DNA of 43,618 nt, taken from NCBI GenBank assembly GCA_016879935.1, contig JAACJQ010000295.1, forward strand, positions 1 through 43,618, in the 5' to 3' direction. Shown one piece after another: positions 33,130 to 40,578 of the stretch (position 1 is the first letter of the stretch; each line of letters opens with the position of its first letter). The DNA comes from Archangiaceae bacterium (GTDB taxonomy: Bacteria; Myxococcota; Myxococcia; Myxococcales; Myxococcaceae). The translations under genes and the position numbers were made by a program. The notes under the pieces are model-generated. The model made no database searches and was not told the DNA's origin. It was given only the letters and a program-made list of their open reading frames with translations.

Positions 33130-35319
33130 ATGAAACCCATCGACACCCGTGTCGAGACGGTGACGCTGTTCCACCGGGGCGCGACCGTTCGCCGGACGGC
33201 GGCGCTCGACTTCTCCAGCGGCGTTCCGGCCGAGCTGCTCATCGCCGACCTGCCGCTCTCGCTGCTCGACCACACCATTCGCGCGCGCGTCGAGAGCACC
33301 GGCGGAGCCGTGGTGTTGTCGAACGTGCGCATCGGCCTCTACGCCCCGCCGCGGGGAACGCCCGAGAAGCCGCCCGACCAGAAAGAGCTCGAGGCCACCC
33401 AGGCGAAGCTCGAGCTGACGCGCGACCGCATCTCGCAGCTCGAGCACGAGCTGGGGCAGCTGAGCAGCGTCGCCGTGAACCCGCGACCGCCACCCGAAGA
33501 AGGCAAGCCGCCGTCACCCTCGCCGATGTTCGCTCGCGCTTCGCTCGAGGCGCTCCTCGAAGACTCGTCGCTCGCGCGCGTGGAGTCGCTGCGCAGCCTG
33601 CGCGCCGAAGAGAAGCAGCTGCTCGAGACCCAGGGGCAGCTGAACCGCCGCATCTCGCTCGCGTCGACCGCCACCAACGTTCGCCCCGATGAGTTGAAGA
33701 AGTCGGTGACGGTGCAGGTGCTGCCGGGCTCGACGGCGAAGGCCGGCACGCTGGTGCTCGAGTACTTCGTGCTCGGCGCGCGCTGGGCGCCTGCGTACCA
33801 GTGCCGCATGTCGCGTGACTGCCGCTCGGCCGACCTGCAGCTGCGCGCGATGGTGTGCCAGCGCTCGGGTGAAGACTGGCGCGGGGTGAAGCTGAAGCTG
33901 TCGACGGCATCACCCATGTCGTGGACGGAGCTGCCCGAGCTCTCGGCCATCAAGATTGGGCGCGCGCAGGCGCCACCGCCGTCGAAGCGCGGCTTCAGGC
34001 CTCCACCGCAGGGCGCCGCGTCTCTGTTTCACGACTTCGACCGTGGCCTCTCGCAGGCGCGCGCGGCGCAGCCGGTGATTCCGACGTGGCACCCGCCAGC
34101 GCTCGAGTTGGCGCCGCTCCCCGCGATGCCCGTCGCCAGCATCGGTGTTTCGGGCGCGGCCTTCGGTGCCGCAGCGCCCGCCGAGATGATGGCCGACTCC
34201 GATGACATGGAGATGGAGGAGGCAGTCGTCGAGCGGCGGGCGGCGGCTCCGAAGAAGATGGCCTCGCGCCGTGACGCGATGCCGCCCCCGATGCCTGCCT
34301 CGGCGCCCGCACCCGCGCTGTCGGCGATGCGGCCGGGCGCTGGCGGCGCTCGTCTGATGGCGAAGGAGTCACGCGCCGAAGTGGCCGCGAGCCTCGACGA
34401 CCTGCTCTCGTCCGAAGGAGGGCCCGGCGCCGCGCTCGACGTGGTGCTCTATGCGTCGCTGCGGCTGAGCTCTCCGGCAGAAGGAACGCGCGGGCAGCTC
34501 ACGCCCGTCGACCGCCGCCGCGCCTTCATCGACTCGCTCGCGGCGCTGCAGCTGAACGCGCCCTTCGACGTGTTGTCCGTCGTCGAGTCGGCCGAGCGCA
34601 TGGGCCACGAGCTGTACAACCTGGCGGCGCCGCAGGGCACCAGCGACGTGCGCGCCGAGGCTGGCTGGTACGACTACGTGTACCCGACCGACGCCACCGT
34701 CGACGTCCCCTCCGACGGCACGTGGCACTCCGTTCCCGTCAACACGCGCACCGCGACGGGCGACGTTCGCTACGTGGTGGTGCCACGCGAAGACCCGCAG
34801 GTGTACCGCGTGGCGATGGTGAAGAACCCGCTCCCGTCTCCGCTGCTGCCCGGGCCCGTCGAGGTCTACGTCGCCGGGGAGTACGTGCTGACGACGACGC
34901 TGCCGTCGGTGCCGCCAGGTGGAGACTTCAAGCTCTCACTCGGTGTCGAGCAGGCCGTGAAGGTGGCGCGCAACACGACGTTCTCGGAGGCGCGCTCGGG
35001 CGACAAGGTGGTGGCGACGACCGAGCTGCTGCACGACATCGTCATCGACGTCGCGAACAACCTCGACCGCGAGGCGACGTTCGAGGTGCGCGAGCGCATT
35101 CCCCAGCCGGCGCCCGAGGCCGAGGTCGTCGTCGACGAGGGCAAGGTGGTGCCCGCCTGGGAACCGTACACGCAGGAGGAGCGCTCGCACGTGGTGCACG
35201 GCGGCCGCCGCTGGGTGGTGACGGTGAAGGCCGGCGGCTCGCAGACGCTCAAGGCGCACTACCGGGTGAAGCTGTACGCGAACAACGAGATCGTCGGCGG
35301 CAACCGGCGGGAGGCGTGA
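33130..35319 (+). CDS. DUF4139 (MuiA-like) protein, first of a tandem pair
   Basis: 729 residues. The N-terminal DUF4140-type beta domain ('TRVETVTLFHRGATVRRTA', 'LIADLPLSLLDHTIRARVES') is followed by a coiled coil (~88-190, 'ELEATQAKLELTRDRISQLE'). The DUF4139 domain has the hallmarks 'YFVLGARWAPAYQCRMS' and 'CQRSGEDWRGVKLKLSTASP' and ends in 'TLKAHYRVKLYANNEIVGG'. Residues ~285-410 are an inserted Ala/Pro/Met/Met-rich low-complexity region ('MMADSDDMEMEE', 'APAPALSAM'). No signal peptide is visible, unlike many MuiA-like homologues, so it may be cytoplasmic. Its role in the family is unknown; the name comes from a reported effect on mucoidy. The next gene starts after a single spacer base. 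Confidence 0.88.
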   Translation: MKPIDTRVETVTLFHRGATVRRTAALDFSSGVPAELLIADLPLSLLDHTIRARVESTGGAVVLSNVRIGLYAPPRGTPEKPPDQKELEATQAKLELTRDRISQLEHELGQLSSVAVNPRPPPEEGKPPSPSPMFARASLEALLEDSSLARVESLRSLRAEEKQLLETQGQLNRRISLASTATNVRPDELKKSVTVQVLPGSTAKAGTLVLEYFVLGARWAPAYQCRMSRDCRSADLQLRAMVCQRSGEDWRGVKLKLSTASPMSWTELPELSAIKIGRAQAPPPSKRGFRPPPQGAASLFHDFDRGLSQARAAQPVIPTWHPPALELAPLPAMPVASIGVSGAAFGAAAPAEMMADSDDMEMEEAVVERRAAAPKKMASRRDAMPPPMPASAPAPALSAMRPGAGGARLMAKESRAEVAASLDDLLSSEGGPGAALDVVLYASLRLSSPAEGTRGQLTPVDRRRAFIDSLAALQLNAPFDVLSVVESAERMGHELYNLAAPQGTSDVRAEAGWYDYVYPTDATVDVPSDGTWHSVPVNTRTATGDVRYVVVPREDPQVYRVAMVKNPLPSPLLPGPVEVYVAGEYVLTTTLPSVPPGGDFKLSLGVEQAVKVARNTTFSEARSGDKVVATTELLHDIVIDVANNLDREATFEVRERIPQPAPEAEVVVDEGKVVPAWEPYTQEERSHVVHGGRRWVVTVKAGGSQTLKAHYRVKLYANNEIVGGNRREA

Positions 35320-35320
35320 C

Positions 35321-36880
35321 GTGAAGGACATCATCGTGAAGGACGCGGTCTCGCTCGACGCGAAGGTGGTGAAGGTCACGCTGCTCGAAGACCGCGCGAT
35401 GGTGCAGCGCACGGGCACCGTCACGCTCGAGCCGGGCCAGCACAAGCTGCTGGTGAAAGACGTCGCGCCGGTGCTGCAGGACCTGTCGCTGCGCGCCCAG
35501 GCGAAGGGCGCGAAGGTGGTCGACGCCCGCGTTCGCCGCGCCATTCTCGTGACCAGCGACGAGAAGCCCGAGCAGGCGAAGGCGCTCGAGAAAGACGTCG
35601 ACGCGCTCACCGAGAAGGTGAAGCAGCTGTCGGAAGACCGGGCGCTCACGCACCAGCGGCGCATTCGGCTCGAAGAGATTCTCGAGCGCGGCTTCTCGGA
35701 ACTGCCCGAAGACGTGTCGTGGGGCCTCTCCGCGCCGCAGTGGAAGGAGAGTCTCGAGGGCCTCTACGCGAAGGTGCGCTCGCTGCGTGAACGCGCGCTC
35801 TCGCTCGACCAGCAGGTGCGTGACCTCACGCGCGACCGCTCGATGCTCGTGGTGCAGCGGCAGGCCTTCGACCGGCCCGACACGCGCTTCACCTCGTGGC
35901 TCGAGGCCGACGTGGTGGTGTCGGCGAAGACGGCCGTCGAGGTGACGTTCGAGTACACGGTGCCGAACGCGCTCTGGCGGCCGATGCACTCGGCGCGGCT
36001 CGCCGATGGGAAGCTGACCTTCGAGAGCCGCGCGTGCGTCTGGCAGAACACGGGTGAAGACTGGAACGACGCGAAGCTCGTCTTCTCCACGGCGCGCGCC
36101 TCACTGGGCATCGAACCGCCGCTGCTCGACGACGACCTGCTCACCGCGCAGAAGAAGAACGACAAGGTCGTGGTCGCCGCGCGCGAGGTGGTCGTTCAGA
36201 AGGCGAAGGCGGGCGGTGGCGGTGGGGGTGCACCGGCCCCGACGACGGTGGAGCTGCCGGGCGTCGACGACGGCGGCGAGATTCGCAACCTCGAGGCGAA
36301 GGGGCCGTGCACGGTTCCGTCGAATGGCCGGCCGGCGGTGGTGCCGCTGTTCGACTTCGTCGCGACGCCGAAGACGAAGCACGTCTCGTTCCCCGAGCTC
36401 GAGCTGCGTGTCTTCCTCACCGCGCTGCAGAAGAACGAGTCGCGCTTTCCCGTGCTCGCGGGCCCGGTCGAGCTGCTGCTGCAGAACGGCTTCGTCGGGT
36501 GGACGAAGGTGTTGTTCGTCGCGCCGGGCGAGGAGTTTCAGCTGTCGTTCGGCCCCGACGAAGCGCTGCGCGTCGCGCGCGCCGAGCGCGAGAAGGAGGC
36601 CGAGTCACACGTCGACAAGTGGAAGACGATGTCGCAGTCGGTGTGGCTCTACTTCTCGAACGTCGGCGACGAGAAGCGCACCGTCGAGGTGAAGGAGCGC
36701 ATGCCCGTGTCCGAAATCGAGCAGGTGAAGATCGAGCTCGGCATCAAGCGCACGTCTCCGAAGCCCGACGTCGACAAGAACGGCTTCCTCACGTGGACGC
36801 TCGAGCTCGAGCCACACAGCCAGGCGCAGGTGCGCTTCGCGTACGACGTGTCGACCGCGCCCGGCGTGCAGGGCATGTGA
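35321..36880 (+). CDS. DUF4139 (MuiA-like) protein, second of a tandem pair
   Basis: 519 residues from GTG 35321, with gggagg upstream. It has the same layout as the upstream protein but without the low-complexity insert: an N-terminal beta domain ('KVVKVTLLEDRAMVQRTGT'), a coiled coil (~85-180), and a DUF4139 core with 'YTVPNALWRPMHSARL' and 'CVWQNTGEDWNDAKLVFSTA'. It ends in 'LELEPHSQAQVRFAYDVST'. A short Gly-rich loop occurs near residue 300. No signal peptide is seen. The pair have clearly diverged in sequence, so this is an old duplication, and the one-base gap implies coordinated synthesis and perhaps a heteromeric complex. Confidence 0.88.
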   Translation: MKDIIVKDAVSLDAKVVKVTLLEDRAMVQRTGTVTLEPGQHKLLVKDVAPVLQDLSLRAQAKGAKVVDARVRRAILVTSDEKPEQAKALEKDVDALTEKVKQLSEDRALTHQRRIRLEEILERGFSELPEDVSWGLSAPQWKESLEGLYAKVRSLRERALSLDQQVRDLTRDRSMLVVQRQAFDRPDTRFTSWLEADVVVSAKTAVEVTFEYTVPNALWRPMHSARLADGKLTFESRACVWQNTGEDWNDAKLVFSTARASLGIEPPLLDDDLLTAQKKNDKVVVAAREVVVQKAKAGGGGGGAPAPTTVELPGVDDGGEIRNLEAKGPCTVPSNGRPAVVPLFDFVATPKTKHVSFPELELRVFLTALQKNESRFPVLAGPVELLLQNGFVGWTKVLFVAPGEEFQLSFGPDEALRVARAEREKEAESHVDKWKTMSQSVWLYFSNVGDEKRTVEVKERMPVSEIEQVKIELGIKRTSPKPDVDKNGFLTWTLELEPHSQAQVRFAYDVSTAPGVQGM

Positions 36881-36883
36881 CGT

Positions 36884-37126
36884 TCAGCGGGGCTCGGGGG
36901 ACGTCGACTCGAGCTCTGCCAACGCCTGCTCGAAGCCGTCGAGGGTGTCGAGCAGCGACTCGGGGGTGACGCCGCCGAGGTTCTGGTTGGGCGTTCGCAT
37001 CCACTCCAGCACGGCGGCTTCGGTACCGAACACGCGGCGCGCGACGAGCTTCAGCTTCTCGCGTCGCAACCGCAGGTTCGGCAGGCCACACATGCTCACG
37101 GGGTGATGGTGTACGAAGCCGCGCAT
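36884..37126 (-). CDS. DUF2384 (MbcA/ParS/Xre antitoxin C-terminal-like) protein without toxin partner
   Basis: 80 residues. The start at 37126 is supported by agaggag seven bases upstream (minus strand, from 37140 to 37134); a later ATG at 37093 has no such site. 'VARRVFGTEAAVLEWMRTPN' followed by 'LGGVTPESLLDTLDGFEQAL' is the DUF2384 core found at the C-terminus of antitoxins paired with RES-domain toxins. The N-terminal Xre-like DNA-binding part is missing or very short, and no RES gene lies next to it. Its ATG overlaps the ATG of the divergent lipoprotein (37125). It ends 3 bases from the DUF4139 stop. Confidence 0.75.
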   Translation of the reverse strand: MRGFVHHHPVSMCGLPNLRLRREKLKLVARRVFGTEAAVLEWMRTPNQNLGGVTPESLLDTLDGFEQALAELESTSPEPR

Positions 37127-37586
37127 GCGAACGCTCCTCTTTCTGACTGTCGCGCTCTCGGGTTGTCAGGCCTCGGTGTGGACCGGCACGTGGACGGGCT
37201 CGGCGACGCTGAACGACGGCCGCATGCCCACCACCGCGTCGGGCACGCTCACCATCAGCCCCGGTGCGGGCACGCCTGCAGCGCTCCTGTTCGGCTTCAA
37301 GGGCAAGCTCGCGGGCGGCACGAAGGAGTTCTCGTGTCTGCCCGTGCTCTCGACGGCCAACTCCACCGCCACGACGGCGACGATGGCGACGGGTACGTCA
37401 TGCAAGATGACGACGACGCCCGATGATGGCTGCACCAACGACGTCGTCATCAACTCGGGTGAGTTCACGCTGGCCGGAAACATGTTGTCGGGGTCGGGCA
37501 ACGGCCGGCTGACGAACGCGTGCCCCGGCATGGGAAGCGCCACGTCGGACTTCGGGTTCACGGTGACGGCGCAGGCCGAGAAGTAG
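37125..37586 (+). CDS. Small lipoprotein, hypothetical
   Basis: 153 residues. The start at 37125 is fixed by a stop just upstream in frame (37104) and gives a short lipoprotein signal 'MRTLLFLTVALSGC' (C14). The mature part is Thr/Gly/Ala rich and beta-prone with repeated 'GTLTIS' and 'GEFTLAGNMLSGSGNGRLT' patterns, and four further Cys that could pair. It has some likeness in texture to the C-terminal domain of the lipoprotein at 118-822, but no family can be named. It is divergent from the DUF2384 gene with overlapping start codons. Confidence 0.75.
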   Translation: MRTLLFLTVALSGCQASVWTGTWTGSATLNDGRMPTTASGTLTISPGAGTPAALLFGFKGKLAGGTKEFSCLPVLSTANSTATTATMATGTSCKMTTTPDDGCTNDVVINSGEFTLAGNMLSGSGNGRLTNACPGMGSATSDFGFTVTAQAEK

Positions 37587-37793
37587 GCGGCGTCGAAGGT
37601 TTCAGACCCGTACGAGCAGGCTCGCCGAAGTCGAAGGAGCGGACACGGTCGACGGTGCGTTGCGGTGGACGCGTGCGTGCGTGTTGCCCGAAGGTCGCTC
37701 ATGGCCTCCGACCGAGGACGAGTCGCGCGCGGTGACCGAGGTGAACGCGAAGGGCCCGACGCCGGCGAACGCCGCAGGTGCGCGACGCCGACC

Positions 37794-38477
37794 TCATGGC
37801 ACCGTGAGTTCGGAGTCCTTCTCCTGCGCGTCTTCCTGAATCGACGTGAGCCACGCGAGCACGTCGGTGAGCTCCTGGTCGGAGAGCGGGTCGAGCACGC
37901 CCTTCATCGGGTCGTCGGCTTCGGCGCCGCGTTCGCCCTTCTTGAACGCGTCGAACTGCCGCCGCAGGTAGTCGGGGTACTGGCCCACCAGCAGCGGAGC
38001 GCGCTTCTCGTCACGCCCCATCGCCGTGGGCCCGTGGCACTTCGCGCATGCCTTCCGGTACGTCGCCTTTCCTTTGCGCACGTCTCCGTCGACGCGCGGC
38101 ACGACGAGCACGCGCTCCATCATCAGCAGACGGTCGAGTGAGCTGTCGGAGTCTTTGAACTCGGGCACCTTCGTCGGCAGCGAGATGGTCGCGAGGTAGG
38201 CCGCGACGTCTTTCATGTCGCGCTCCGAGAGCTCGCGCGGCTCGGTGTAAGGGAACATCGGCAGGTTCTTGCGTTTGCGCTCCTGGAACTGCTTCAGCGA
38301 GAAGAGCGTGAACGCGGGAGGCTGGCCGGCGATGCGCGGGTACTCGCCGCCTTTGCCACCTTCGCCGTTGGCGCCGTGACACGCGGCGCACGGGCCGTAC
38401 ACGTCTTTGCCGTCTTGAACGTTCTGAGCAGCCACCACCGTCGGCAGCACCAGCAGCAGGAGCACGCGTCGAGCCAT
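37794..38477 (-). CDS. Dihaem cytochrome c (c4-like)
   Basis: 227 residues. The signal peptide (~1-17, 'VLLLLVLPTVVAAQ') is followed by two cytochrome c domains. The first has 'CAACH' (C30, C33, H34) in the context 'DVYGPCAACHGANGEGGKG', and 'MFPYTEPRELSERDMKDVAA' supplies the likely axial Met. The second has 'CAKCH' (C144, C147, H148), with 'MGRDEKRAPLLVGQYPDY', 'DPMKGVLDPLSDQELTDVLA' and M187 as the likely ligand. This is the layout of c4-type periplasmic electron carriers. It is not followed by an oxidase gene. The gene is divergent from the membrane protein at 38552 over 74 bases. Confidence 0.92.
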   Translation of the reverse strand: MARRVLLLLVLPTVVAAQNVQDGKDVYGPCAACHGANGEGGKGGEYPRIAGQPPAFTLFSLKQFQERKRKNLPMFPYTEPRELSERDMKDVAAYLATISLPTKVPEFKDSDSSLDRLLMMERVLVVPRVDGDVRKGKATYRKACAKCHGPTAMGRDEKRAPLLVGQYPDYLRRQFDAFKKGERGAEADDPMKGVLDPLSDQELTDVLAWLTSIQEDAQEKDSELTVP

Positions 38478-38514
38478 GCCCGCCCCTTACGTCTGGAACC
38501 CCGAGTTTGCTCGT

Positions 38515-38544
38515 TTGACTTTGCAACTCACTCGCAACTAGACC
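38515..38544 (+). promoter_or_regulatory. Possible sigma-70-type promoter for the membrane protein gene
   Basis: TTGACT (38515-38520) and TAGACC (38539-38544) are separated by 18 bases, with the ATG eight bases after the -10-like element. That would give a very short or absent leader. A direct repeat gcaact occurs in the spacer. The -10 match is weak. Confidence 0.35.
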
Positions 38545-38551
38545 ATCCGGC

Positions 38552-39601
38552 ATGATCCGCTGGTCCCGCACGGTGCTCTCCAGTCTCTTCGTGCTGCTCA
38601 TGCTGGCGTCGGGGCATCTGCTGATGGTGGCGGTGAACGCGCTCGAGCTTCGGTACGCGAAGCCCGACCTGCAGAGCGGCCTCGAGGCGCGGCTCTTCAG
38701 TGACGTGGCGCTGCGAGAAGAGCTGTCACTGGCCATCACGCGCAGCCGCTCCGAGACGAGCCGGGCGGCGCTCACGACCGCGCTGCGACGCCTCGATGCT
38801 GGCGAGAAGCTCGAGTTCAAGACGCTGCCGGTGACGCCCTTTCTCGGCTGGGCGACGGTGGGGCTCACGGGGCTCGGCCTGCTGCTCGCGTGGCTCACCT
38901 CGCGCCTCAAGGGTGACGCCGCGCAGACCATCGTCGGCGTGTTCGCGGGCAACCTGCTGTGGACGGGCGGCGTGGAGTACGGCCTGACGCTGGCGGCGCG
39001 CGGGCTCGGCATCGGCAAGACGTTCGCGGTCGTCGACGGTCAGGTGATGGCGGTGTTTGGCGAGTACGTGCTCCTGAAGCACTCGTGGGGCGCGCTGGGG
39101 TTGATCATGGCGTACCTGCTCTTCCTCGAGTCGTCGCGGTGCCCTGCGTTCCTCTTCTTCCGCGAGCGGGCGCCGCTGATGCGCGCTGGCCTCGTGCACG
39201 GCCGCATCGACAACTACGGCCCACGCACGGCGTTTCAGTACGCGACGACGGTCTGGGGTTTCTACCTGCTGTTGTTGTGGGCCTACGACGAGCAGCTCTT
39301 CGGAGTTCACGGCGTCTTCACCACGGCGGTGCTGGTGCTCTCCATCGCCGGAGCCGTCTTCACGCTCTGGCGGCTGCACCAGCACACGGGCTGGGGCCCG
39401 GCGATTCGGTACGCCATCGGCGCGATGGTGGTGGTGTGGACGCCGCTCGAGGTGCTCGGCAAGTGGGGCGCGCTGCGGGAGCCGTGGCTGCTGCTCGAGC
39501 CGGTGACGGTGGTTCTCTTCTTCGGTGGCCTCGCGCTGGGCACGTGGGCGCTGTGGCGCGCGCAGGGCTCACGCCTGACGTCGGCGAACGCCGAGAGCTG
39601 A
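38552..39601 (+). CDS. Polytopic membrane protein, hypothetical
   Basis: 349 residues with about seven to eight hydrophobic segments: ~8-28, 95-112, 125-150, 165-195, 228-245, 255-278, 289-305 and 315-335. A soluble helical stretch (~33-90, rich in Arg/Glu/Ser, '[19 protein letters not shown]') follows the first segment and may be extracytoplasmic. Trp and His residues cluster in '[20 protein letters not shown]'. No conserved transporter signature is seen. It lies between a cytochrome c (divergent) and a CxxCH lipoprotein (downstream, 37 bases, same strand), so a role in a membrane redox module is possible but unproven. Confidence 0.75.
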   Translation: MIRWSRTVLSSLFVLLMLASGHLLMVAVNALELRYAKPDLQSGLEARLFSDVALREELSLAITRSRSETSRAALTTALRRLDAGEKLEFKTLPVTPFLGWATVGLTGLGLLLAWLTSRLKGDAAQTIVGVFAGNLLWTGGVEYGLTLAARGLGIGKTFAVVDGQVMAVFGEYVLLKHSWGALGLIMAYLLFLESSRCPAFLFFRERAPLMRAGLVHGRIDNYGPRTAFQYATTVWGFYLLLLWAYDEQLFGVHGVFTTAVLVLSIAGAVFTLWRLHQHTGWGPAIRYAIGAMVVVWTPLEVLGKWGALREPWLLLEPVTVVLFFGGLALGTWALWRAQGSRLTSANAES

Positions 39602-39638
39602 GCGGATCGTCGGCGACGGGCGCGGCAACCAAGCGCGC

Positions 39639-40538
39639 GTGCGCTCTCTCTTGGTCTGTGCAGGCCTGGTTCTCGCGGCGTGTCGTCCCGTCGCGGAGTG
39701 TCCGTCGCTTCCCCCGGCGCGCCTCGAGCTGGCGCCACGGTTGTTGAGTGAGACAGGGCTGAACGACCCATCGACGCGGGCGTACGAACCCCGCTTTCCG
39801 TTGTGGAGTGACGGCGCCAGCAAGCGGAGGTGGATTCGCCTGCCGCCCGGCGCGCGCATCGACAACGCCGACCCCGACGCCTGGCAGTTCCCCGTGGGGA
39901 CGAAGCTGTGGAAGGAGTTCGCGCTCGACGGCAAACGGCTCGAGACGCGACTCCTCCTTCGCGCCGAAGACGAGTGGCTCTTCGTCGCCTACGCGTGGAA
40001 CGACGCGCAGACCGACGCCGAGTTGCTGCCCGAGGGCGCGACGGCCGTGCTGGGAACCCGCCACTCGATTCCGGCAGCGACCCAGTGTCAGGGCTGTCAT
40101 CTCGGAACGGCGTCACGCGTGCTCGGCTTCTCTGGTGTGCAGCTCGAAGGCACCACGCTCTCTCCACAGAAGCTCTTCGACGAGGGCTGGCTCACGACGG
40201 CGCCGCCGTCGTACCAGGTGCCCGGTGACGCGAAGACGCAGGCAGCCCTCGGCTACCTGCACGCGAACTGCAGTCACTGTCACAACCAGACGAGGCCGCC
40301 CGAAGGCGAGGCTCGCTGCTGGAACCCGGAGCGGCGCTTCGACTTTCAGGTGCGGGTGGCGACGCAGGCGCAGACGAACGCGCTCAACACCATCGGAGCG
40401 CCCGGCAACCCCTCGTGGCGCGACGTGCTGGACCGCGCGGGGCGTACGTCGGCGCAGGGCGGCATGCCACCGCTCGCGAAGGACGTCGTCGATGCCGACG
40501 GCCTCGCGACGCTCCGGGCCTTCGTCGAAGCGCGCTGA
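39639..40538 (+). CDS. Two-CxxCH lipoprotein of HNE_0200-like type
   Basis: 299 residues from a GTG giving lipobox 'LVLAAC' (C15). Family-like elements occur in order: '[20 protein letters not shown]', '[20 protein letters not shown]', '[20 protein letters not shown]', then 'CQGCH' (C150, C153, H154) and 'NCSHCH' (C211, C214, H215). This matches a family of exported proteins I know as HNE_0200-like, with two c-type haem motifs near the C-terminal half. Function is unknown; electron transfer or oxidation at the cell surface is inferred. It probably shares a transcript with the membrane protein upstream (37 bases). Confidence 0.85.
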   Translation: MRSLLVCAGLVLAACRPVAECPSLPPARLELAPRLLSETGLNDPSTRAYEPRFPLWSDGASKRRWIRLPPGARIDNADPDAWQFPVGTKLWKEFALDGKRLETRLLLRAEDEWLFVAYAWNDAQTDAELLPEGATAVLGTRHSIPAATQCQGCHLGTASRVLGFSGVQLEGTTLSPQKLFDEGWLTTAPPSYQVPGDAKTQAALGYLHANCSHCHNQTRPPEGEARCWNPERRFDFQVRVATQAQTNALNTIGAPGNPSWRDVLDRAGRTSAQGGMPPLAKDVVDADGLATLRAFVEAR

Positions 40539-40578
40539 GCTCGACCGACGAGTCGCCGCGAGCCCGAACGAACCCTCG

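Noticed and set aside
37665..38141. A second plus-strand gene overlapping the cytochrome c gene
   Set aside because: Its frame is antisense to a clear dihaem cytochrome c and has no recognisable domain.
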